This document shows, piece after piece, positions 47,798 through 64,000 of a DNA stretch of 64,000 bases. Below the pieces are notes generated by a model. It saw only the letters and a list, made by a program, of their open reading frames with translations. It was not told where the DNA came from and did not search any database. Source of the stretch: Panagrolaimus kolymaensis (lineage: Eukaryota; Nematoda; Chromadorea; Rhabditida; Panagrolaimidae). The stretch's first letter is position 1. Every line of letters starts with the position of its first letter. The DNA is taken from NCBI GenBank assembly GCA_028622995.1, contig JAJQJQ010000003.1, positions 4,712,001 through 4,776,000 on the forward strand, in the 5' to 3' direction. A program made the translations under genes and the position numbers.

Positions 47798-49743
47798 AGT
47801 TTAGTCTAAAAAATATTTTAAAATGAATACTTGTTCACATTTTTTATTAATTTTATTTATTGTTATTTTATGTCAGGTAAATAATTTTACCATAACTCTT
47901 AACTTGCATAAATTATACAATTTTACAGGATAGCTTTGTATTATCTGAGCGTGATGCACCTAAAAATAAAGTGGTTAATAGATCAAAAAGAAGTTTTATG
48001 GATCATATCACTCTAGGTTTTTTAAATTTTTTAATTTTTTGATTAAAAAATAATATTTTTAGGTGACTTGAATTGGTTGCACAAAATTCTTGAAATGGTA
48101 TTTGGCGATTTGTATAATGAATTGATAGATAATAATCGAGAACACGGAATTTATACTCCACCACCACCTCAAATTCCAAAAACACCCTTTGAAGCTGCTT
48201 TGAAGCCTTGGATAAAAAATATCACATCTGCTTCAAGTATTATTTTAGCTTCCATCTCTCTCATTTTTAATTTAAACTTTGAATTTATAGAATATTATAC
48301 TAAGCAATATCCTCATCCTCCACATGTGAATCTACCGTATCCCCATATATTTACAACACCTAAATCCCGTCGTCCAACAACCACTGAATTGCCTTCGTTT
48401 TCATCAACTGATGCTCTCCCAATTCAACCTCCATCGTCCAACAATGTTTATGATAGATTGACATCAACATTTGTAAAATCAAATGAAAAAATAACTGAAA
48501 TGCCTGGTTTCTCATCGCCTGCTAAAACATATTTTCATAAAACAACTGAAAATTCTTCAACAGCAACAACAACCCCTTCCATTCGAACATGTGATTCTTG
48601 CCGTGAGTATATTTTTTTTCGTAAAAATTCAGTTGCTTGAATTTTATCAAGACTTTTCTTAAAAAAAAGCAATTTTTTAAAGAACTAAAAAAATATCACT
48701 GTCTGATTCATTTTCTTGAAGCTTTCTATAGACTGATTCATCGCTAACAAAAAATGCATTTTTCAATTTTTCAGAAGCCGGCAAGCAATGTTTAGTAAAA
48801 TTGCAAAGCTTTGAAACAACAGACCCCATTTTTCAATATGCTTACAGTCATGGGACTCCATTAACTGACATTTTGGACTCCGTTTTAAGAGTAATTTTAA
48901 AAAGCAAAAGAATGATATTAAAAAATGAAAAAATATTATAGGAAACACAAGCTTTGTCAGTGCCGCCACCAATCACGTGGAAGGCTACAGCCACACCCGA
49001 AACCGTACAATTAACAACAAGTTTAATGAATTTATATAAACCAAATAGGAGTCTCGTGGTTGGAGTCTTTACTGGGCTTGCCGTAATCGGAATTGCAAGT
49101 GTAACAGATTCTCGTGGAATCGTTATTGGACTTGAATATCCTGAAAACATACATTTTTGGGAAAGAGTTGGATCTAAAATTGCACAAAGAGCAGGAATTA
49201 TGAATCGAATTCAAGTTCGATCAGTTGAATCTGTGGATAAAGCTTTGACTAAATTAGCAGCCCACGAGCCAAATGCATTTGATTTTATTTTTATTAATGA
49301 ATTCAAAAAGGCTAATAGTCTTGATGACTATGAGCATTCAGTTCGATTGCTTCGAACCAATGGGTTGCTTGTTATCGCAGATGTATGTTTTTTCAATCTT
49401 CAAAATTGAAGAAAGAAAATAAATCAAATCATTTTATATTTATAGGCACTTGAAAATGGCGCTGTTATTTCCGGCGAACCAAATTCTGACATCAAGGTTG
49501 TTCAAGCGATGAATGCACGAATTAAAAATGATCCTCGCGTTCGGGCTTCTTTACTACCTTATGGCGGAGGAACTTGGATCATCGTCAAAAATTAATACCT
49601 TTTCTTTCTCATTTTTTCATTTTTATTTTTACATGTATTTTCTTTTTTCAAATTTTCTTTCTTGTATTCAGCATTGCAAAAGAAAAAAACTATTATTTGA
49701 CCTCTGTTTTTTAATCCTTCTTGAAGATAAAAAAAACAATAAA
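47798..49743 (+). CDS. Secreted COMT-family O-methyltransferase-like protein
   Basis: Six CDS exons: 47823-47876, 47929-48016, 48063-48602, 48775-48890, 48942-49382, 49446-49595; 462 residues. Residues 1-18 are a signal peptide (FLLILFIVILCQ). A dibasic site NRSKRS follows at about 40, then a long Pro/Ser/Thr-rich linker (about 90-220) and a class I methyltransferase domain from about 230. In that domain SLVVGVFTGLA (303-313) occupies the SAM-binding motif, and FDFIFINEFKKAN and LLVIADALENG occupy the metal-binding loops. In catechol and caffeoyl-CoA methyltransferases these loops normally read as D-containing motifs and DN; here the first Asp is Asn385 and the Asn after Asp413 is Ala. The SAM loop is also altered. 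It may be a pseudo-enzyme or have a changed substrate. AATAAA is at 49738. A candidate acceptor lies at 47799. Confidence 0.85.
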
Positions 49744-52700
49744 GTGAAAAAAAAATTTCTTTATTTTTTCGCATCTTTTTTTTTTTTTGAAATAAAAAAT
49801 GCTTCTTGATTCATTCCTTTCTAAGAAATAAAAAAGGCAAGCGAAAAAATAAAATACAAAATGTTTGTTGCTTGGAAATGATACATAATGCCGATTCATT
49901 TATTTCCACCCTTTTCTATCATCACCAACAACCACAATCACTTGACTGCCGAAGCATTTTGGGAAGGAGCGAACGAGAGAAAAAAAATAAGAAGCATTTT
50001 TCTTTAAATTTTATTTTAGAAAAAAGTTGAAGAAATTATTCAGTTGCTCCCAAAGAACGAAGAAGAAGAAAAAAATTTGTCACTTTTGAATTAAACTTTG
50101 CCGCGCAAAAATAAAAATTTATAAGGTTTTGTGTTTTTATTTTTATTCCATTCCATCTTTTAAGGTATTGGAAAGTTACTCCTGCAGACTTACTTTAGTT
50201 TGGGCTATTTCTCCAAAAAATTTGCCATTTGTTACATATATTTTTTTGTTTGCTGCTTGTATATATGTTTTTCTCTCGTAATTTTTTTATAATTATTTTG
50301 ATATTTAACGATGTTTTTACCAAGTCTATACCAGGTCATTATCTAAATAGATGAGATTTAGTTAGATTAGATGATATTCATCATAGAAAAATGACATTGA
50401 ATTGACTCTTTTTTTCGAGAATCACTGATATATTTTTCCCTCGAATGTTTTTGATTATTAATTTTTTCTTGTCAAAGTTACTTCGCGCTACAATTTTACA
50501 GTATCAATGAAATTTTTAAAAATAAAGGTTCAATTTTTTAGTAAAATTATTTTTTGCCTGTTAACCAACAACCTTCACTCAAATTATTTTACTCAAATGT
50601 AAGTTTACTTTTTTAAAACCTTTTTAAAGGAAGTCGCTCAAGTTTTTTCTTTCTTTGTGTGTTTGAGTCAAAAACTTATATGCAAACATTGGCCTCCTTT
50701 TATTGATCTTATAAATGCTCGCTACAAATAATTTTTGACGACTATAAACAACAATGTGTGAGAAGACAGCTGTTATTTTTTTTCTTTTCCTCATTGCAAA
50801 TTGATCTTGTCCATATTCGTGCCATTTATTTTTTATTTTTCTCTTGTTGTGGACAAAAACAAAAAGGATTGCCTCGTTTTTTTTAGTTTTGGACTTTTAG
50901 CCGCCGCCTCATAAAAATAGCTATCTATCTATCCTCATTGCGGTAAGCTCTAAAACGCATTGTTCCTTTATACCACGATATGAGCTGCGAAATATGTACG
51001 AATATATTTCCTGGATTATAAATTTCTTTGAAGACAAAATCCTATTTTCTGTGTCTTCGACTTTTTTGTTTGGGTTCTTTTTTTTGGGCTTTATCGGAAT
51101 CAAATCTAAGCTCTTGGGTTTTAAATTCGATGTGTTTTTAAATTTCAAAATTTTTCTTCTTCGAAATGAATCATCCTTTGCCATGGAACCGCCTTTTTTT
51201 AAAGTCTTTGTTTAACATTTTTTTCAATCCATTCTCTTCTTTATTTGGGCAACAGCAACAACAACCAAAACTATGCGCAATTTTTTTGCAGCCTCTTTTT
51301 TGACTTTTTTTGAATTCAAAAAACTTAAGAAAAACTTTTCTTTTTTTCTTCATCTTCTCTTGCGTCGGACACTACCTTGCTGATCCGAACTTTTTTTTAT
51401 GTTGAGTGGCGCCAAATACTTTTCTTGTTGTTGTCTTTTTGATTTTTACATTTTTACACCTTTACTTCTTTATATATTTTTCTTTTGTTATTTTATTTCT
51501 AAGTTAAAGGATAGATTGTGGAGGAATTAAAAATTTGTCTTTCTTTTTTTTGTGGTTAAATCCATCGCCTCCTTTTGTCAAGTTAAACATTGAAATAAAT
51601 CGGTAGTGTAAATTTCAAAAAAAGGAATGTTGCCATTAAATTTTTTGGAAAATAAGAAAAGAAAGGAACGAATCGATGGTTTCTCCCGCGCGAAATCATC
51701 AAAAAAGAAATGGTTCGTTCGTTCGTCTAAGAAAATGGGGGAATTTGGCGGCCTTGATTGTCATTTCTTTCTTTGCATACTCTTACTCTCCTTAAATTTA
51801 AGACGAGGGATGCATGCTAGAGATGGATTGATCGAAATAGGTAATTCCTCATGCGCTGCTTTTTCGAACGAGCTATGTCAATGAATGACCATCAGCGGTG
51901 TGGATAAAAACAGAGAGTGAGATAGAATAGGTAGTTCAGTCATCAACATCGGCGGTAGGATGTTTTTGCGCGTGCACGGACATACATTTATTTTTTGTTA
52001 CTTTTGTCTTATTTCTCTCTTTTTCGCACTATATACCAAATGCATACAGAAGAAAAATCAAATTGCTTCTTTTGCATATATATACGGATATAATTTTTTT
52101 GGGCAAGAAAGAACGCGTGCGGTTTGACCAAAAGAAGGATAGAAAAAAAAACGACGAAGACGACGACTGCTTGCGCAAGGGCAAGAACAACCCTGTGCTG
52201 CTCTTTCTGCTCGTCGTTATATTTTTTTATATTTGAGTCTTGGTCAACCAGCGCGCAGCTGATGAATGACAGCCAAACAGTCAAAAAAAATGAAGATAAA
52301 TAAAAATGGGCAAAAAATGGGGGGAATGAATGATTGAATAAATGATGCTAAAAAACACACTACTTAAGTTAGAGAAAAAGAGTGATTCACTAAATAGTGA
52401 GAGAGTGAAGAAGAGAAGGAAGAAGGTGTAGTAGTTGTACCACAGCTGCATCAGCCATCATCATCACTGCGTTGTCCTTCTTTAGTAGCGTCGTCTTCCC
52501 GCCAACCAAAAAAAAAACCCAACTAAAGCAGTTGCTTTTTTTCTTTACAGCCGTGTGGAGAAGAAGAAAAAACGTTTGAAAAAAAAAAAAGTCAAACCTG
52601 TGAACCTTAAAAAATGACCACTTCTTTTTTATTTTATTTTTTAACTATAGTTTTTTTCAATGTCGACGATGACGACAACGACAACTGCGCGAACAACCAA

Positions 52701-55700
52701 TAAATTGAAAATTTCATCTATCTTTTTTCTCAACTCTTTCGTTTTTTTTGTAGTAATGTTGGTCACTCAAGAAAAAATCATCCTTGTATTTGATTGATTT
52801 TTAAGTTGTTAGCTTTTTTTTTGCTTTGGAAATACTAAAATTTTTTTACTATTATTCTTTTTATTTTTAACATTCATCATTTTCAAGGCATTTCAAATAT
52901 GTATTTTTCTTGTCTTGGTTATTTTTGTTGTTATGTTTATGGCCTGTAACGCTTTGATCTTTCCTCCTTTAGTTTGTTTAAATTGTGTTTTTGTATGTAT
53001 GGGTTTTATTATGATTCACCATTTTCTTTATTTTTGATGTTTTATACATATTTTTGTAAGCGAACACCCAGTCGCCATCCATCCAGCCAGGTTATCTGCG
53101 ATCTTTTTCCTTCTTTGTTTTTCCCATTTTTTTTCATTTAATTTTGTCTGCATTTTTGCTTGCCGCCTTGACTTTGCGCATATGTGGACCTTCTTGTTGT
53201 TTTTCTATTTTTGGCCTTGTAAAAATCCATCTTCTAAAAAGGTATGTGGAATGTGACACAACTAAACTTTATCGCCACACATTCAATTTTTTTGTCTTTT
53301 CTTTTTCTGTCGAAAACGAAGATGGAATTCTTCATTTTTTTCTTCTTTTAATACACAGCTCGATAACATGAGCTGATTGCAACAAGAGATGATTATTATG
53401 CGGATGAGAATCTATGTATGATGAGAAAAATATTTTTACGCAAGTGCGACCTTTTTCCCCTTCCTTTTGCTGTGTCATCTTCTTGTTTATCACCAACACA
53501 TTATTTTCAAACCAAAAAAATAAAGAATCTTTTTTTGAATATTGTTTAAAGTTTTTTGAATTTTTAGTTTATTAAAATCAGGTGCTTTTGAATTAAACGA
53601 TTGTAAAAAATTTTGCTTGTGTAACACAAAAATTATTTGTTTAAAGTTTACAGTATCACGGGAGAAATAAATTTAAACTTTAAAAATATTTTGTTGTTTC
53701 TTTTATTTTATGGCTTCTTATTTTTTTGTTGCTCGGCGCCCCCGATTTTCGGCTCTTTTTCTCTTGGTGGTTTTTTTCATTTCGAAGAAGCAATAGCAAT
53801 GTTTTTAGTTAATTTTTACAATGTCCAAAAACATTCAGTCTTTTTTTTATTTTTAAAAAAAAATTGGATTAAAAACAAGTTTTTTGATTTTTTAAACCAA
53901 CCTTCTGATATATATAATTTATTAAAATCTCACAAATGTATAATGCATTATTCTTTTTTATGGATTTCTTTTCTTGTATTTTGTCATCATCATCAACATC
54001 GTCGTCACTATTGGGGCATTAGTCAGTCAGTCAGACACATATAGGAATAATGGAATGACTCAGAGATTTATCTCTTTAGGTTAGAAAGAAAGGAGAAAAA
54101 AAGCTTTATTGATATGAAAAATGTTGTGAATTCATTCTTATAAAAGTTCATTTTATTATATTTTTATTTTTTTCTCGATGACTAGTTCACAATGCTTCTG
54201 TCAAATCTTGTTTTGTTTTTTTAATTTTTGTTTTGTTCTTTTTTCACCGCATTTTTCTCCCGAAATTCTTCTACTACCATCTAGCGAAATCGACTTAGCG
54301 TTCTCACGATCGGTTTTTTTTGACTCTCTTTTCCCCCCTTCGATTCTCTGCACTGCAGGAGGTGAATGAAGGTGGGGAGCCGTTGTCCATTGTTCTTAAT
54401 TTTTTTTTTCAACTTTTTTTTCTTCTGACTTTTGAATTATTTTTGTTGCCTTATATTGATTGATCAAATATACAGAGAGAGAAAATGAAATGAAATGAAT
54501 TTTTTGAGGGTCGACTAAAAATATTTTGTTGTATGTGGTGTATCACGCGAAGAAAAGGATGCTTGCTTTTTATGTATGTAACTGTGCGAAATATTTTCTC
54601 GTGAAAATAAAGCTTTTTGTGCTATGTGTGAAAAATATTTGATTGTAAACACAGTTTTTTTTTCTTTGCTGACTTTACTCTTCCTTGTTTTCGATGAAGA
54701 AGCAATCGCCGCGTATGTGTGATGGATAGCTTTTTTTGGTTTGAATCGAGTTGCAAAAAAAATGTTGTTGATTTTCTTAACAAAAAATGGTTCTTTTTCT
54801 ATGACAAAAAAATGATGATAAGGGTTTGGCTTTTTTTTTCTTGAAACTTTCTCATTCTTCTGTCATTGACTCTAAGTTTATTTACTGCTTTTATTTACTT
54901 TATTCTTTCAATGATAAGAAGTTTTTTATCCTCAAAATATACATATACACCCTTTTCCTGAAAACCTATTTTTTACTTTTATAGACGAATATGATTAATC
55001 TAATCTTTTAACATTCTTTTGGCTAATATTATTTTTATTTTCTGAAAGCATTTTTTCTATCTGGAATGCATTCCATTTTTTTCTATCTCTCGTTTCTCAT
55101 TGAATATGTGTTTTCCTCCTTTTATAGTGATGGGCCTGCCACAACCCTTTATTATCATCATTTTTTTTCCAATCAACGATTCAATTAAAATTTTTGGAAT
55201 AGTTTAAATAAATTCAAAACTTTAATAGAATTCTTAAACTGAGCTAGGATTACCACTTTTTTACTTCCTCAAAAATTGGTGCTAACCATCACATGAATAA
55301 CCATCCCTCCATAAAAAAACTTAACTACATATGTTCACCTAAATTTTTTTCAATTCATTTTTTTTGCATTTTGGTAACAAGCGTGTCGACGACGACATAA
55401 ATTCAATCTGCACAAAATGTCTTTTTCTGAGTTCGATTTTTTGTTGCGTTTTTACCGAAAAAAATCTTGGTCATTTTACTAGAGCGACGACGATGACTTT
55501 TTCTGCTGTTCTCTTTTTTTTGCCCTTTCGTGAAGAAACGTTTGTGTTTTTTTTTATTATTCTTTTTGGCGCGGGTTCCAACGCATTTGAATTTAGATTT
55601 TGTGCTTGCTTTTTTTGATTTCATTTTTTCAAGACGAGCGTTTTTCTTTAAAAAAAATACTTAACCTTGTGATTCATGATTTTTCTTAAAGTTTCAAAGT

Positions 55701-55715
55701 TAATATAATTTTCAG
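49596..55715. other. 6.1-kb T-rich region upstream of the myosin gene; no gene recognised
   Basis: Strongly T/pyrimidine-rich on +, the sense strand of the myosin gene, as expected for an outron or long 5' intron. GC-richer islands with GACGACG/GTCGTC motifs occur at about 52150, 52490, 52660, 55385 and 55480. ORFs up to 135 codons are Phe/Leu/Ser-rich products of T runs. Confidence 0.55.
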
Positions 55716-62969
<7,254 letters not shown>

Positions 62970-64000
62970 GGATATAGTATTGTATCACTTTTTTAAAGAT
63001 ACACACATGCCTGAAATTATCTATAAACATACCCTTCTTATTTACGTTAAGTAAAAATGTTATTAAAATTTGCATAAATGACAGAAAAAATTATATTAAA
63101 TGCGTCTCAACGTGGAAACAAACTAATGGCATATTCGACCAAAGCACCAAAACCTTAAAATACATTTCTAAAATTTTTATATCCAAATTTTAATAACATA
63201 AATGCATTTTTATGCATAAAAAAAGCTGTTTGAAAATTCTATTGTTATGTTTTTTTTTCATGTTGCTTCCGTTATCTTTACATAAAAAAACTTACTTACT
63301 TACTAAAAAAAATGACGAGAAGAGTACTCTCTTAGACAATGATCATAATGTGGTTGTTGTTAAGTGTTATCTAAAGAGCTTTTGGATCATTGCTTGACTA
63401 ACTTTTTTTGTTGTTGCTGCTTTTTTACAAAAGTTGTTGGTACCTCCTCATTCATATTTCTTTTGTCACACTTTTGTCTATGCCTATGTTTTAGCATCAT
63501 AGAAGAATAGAATAGCAGCAAAAAGGAAAGAAAGTATTATTATAAAAAGTGTCAAAGTAGGAAGAAGGCGATAGATGAGTGGCCGGAATATATCCGTTTA
63601 AAAACGAGAATGATGGTGATGGCGATGGTGGTTGAGATAGAAGAAATTCAAGAATGAAATGGAATAGAGGAAAGAGCTTAAAAGTGCTTTTGACACGCTA
63701 ACACTCGGATACAATTTCCAATGAATGAATCGAATTCTCTTTTTCCTTCTTCTCCAAAAAAAAGTCATTCTACACCTTGATATTCCTCATCTCTTCTCTT
63801 GCGCAGAACACTGTTTTTCTTTATTATTGCGTTTAGCTTATTTGGATTATTTTAATGAAAAAATAGGACTTTATTATAGTATCGGAAGAAGCAGAAGAAG
63901 ATATGAAATTGAGACTATTCTATGTTTCCGTATTTTTTTTTATTCACGCTCAAAGTCGGCAATAAAAAAGAGTGAATGAATGAATATCTGTGTAAATAAA
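62970..64000. other. Downstream of myosin; no gene recognised
   Basis: A/T-rich sequence after the myosin 3' end. ORFs at 63212-63397 and 63725-63979 on + are low-complexity and have no start or splice support. ATC/ATT trinucleotide runs occur just before, at 62781-62805. Confidence 0.5.

Larger units (their letters stand above)
40195..47822. other. Pax6 upstream region, 7.6 kb; no confirmed gene
   Basis: Likely holds the Pax6 promoter and 5' UTR exons on the minus strand. Several blocks are GC-richer and carry GACGACG / CGTCGTC motifs (about 41907, 42463, 43390-43500, 45540). Two exon-like ORFs on + (42669-42856 and 43796-43933) are listed separately. Confidence 0.5.

Noticed and set aside
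63212..63397. 61-codon ORF with a hydrophobic start resembling a signal peptide
   Set aside because: Hydrophobicity comes from T runs; no further coding support.

Overview
The window looks like an AT-rich nematode genome: coding exons sit in long A/T-homopolymer-rich flanks, introns are mostly 40-120 nt with GTAAG/GTATG donors and TTTNAG acceptors, and the gene content is nematode-typical. That content is an Srx-like seven-pass receptor, two aminergic receptors, ucp-4, a NAS-type astacin, vab-3/Pax6 with an apparent mab-18-like internal start, a secreted COMT-family protein and a single non-muscle myosin II. The species cannot be named from the sequence.

Layout. 1-0.6 kb: 5' part of an aminergic GPCR on the minus strand that runs off the left edge. 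0.6-9.8 kb: gene-poor, with a near-perfect inverted repeat of about 1.07 kb at 2.67-3.74 kb. 9.8-12.9 kb: phase-compatible exon candidates of an unrecognised small gene (+). 13.5-15.5 kb: Srx-like receptor (+), convergent with an octopamine/tyramine/adrenergic-like receptor (-) at 16.1-18.1 kb. 18.1-25.9 kb: no gene seen. 25.95-27.2 kb: mitochondrial carrier UCP4 (+), convergent and 138 bp from an astacin metalloprotease (-) at 27.3-29.3 kb. 31.0-40.2 kb: Pax6/vab-3 (-), whose introns hold an alternative first exon, a pre-miRNA-like hairpin and a 239-bp hAT-like MITE with a perfect 8-bp target-site duplication. 40.2-47.8 kb: Pax6 upstream region with a possible non-coding first exon and two weak exon-like ORFs. 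47.8-49.6 kb: secreted COMT-family protein (+). 49.6-55.7 kb: T-rich, gene-free. 55.7-62.6 kb: non-muscle myosin II heavy chain, 1993 aa (+), with a possible cassette or poison exon at loop 1.

The genes do not form one pathway. Three receptors cluster at the left end, and Pax6 dominates the middle. Long flanks are T-rich on the sense strand of the gene they precede, which suggests long transcribed outrons or 5' introns and divergent start regions (clearest near 6.6 kb). Exon joins below were worked out by hand from reading frame and splice-site phase; each multi-exon CDS sums to a multiple of three.
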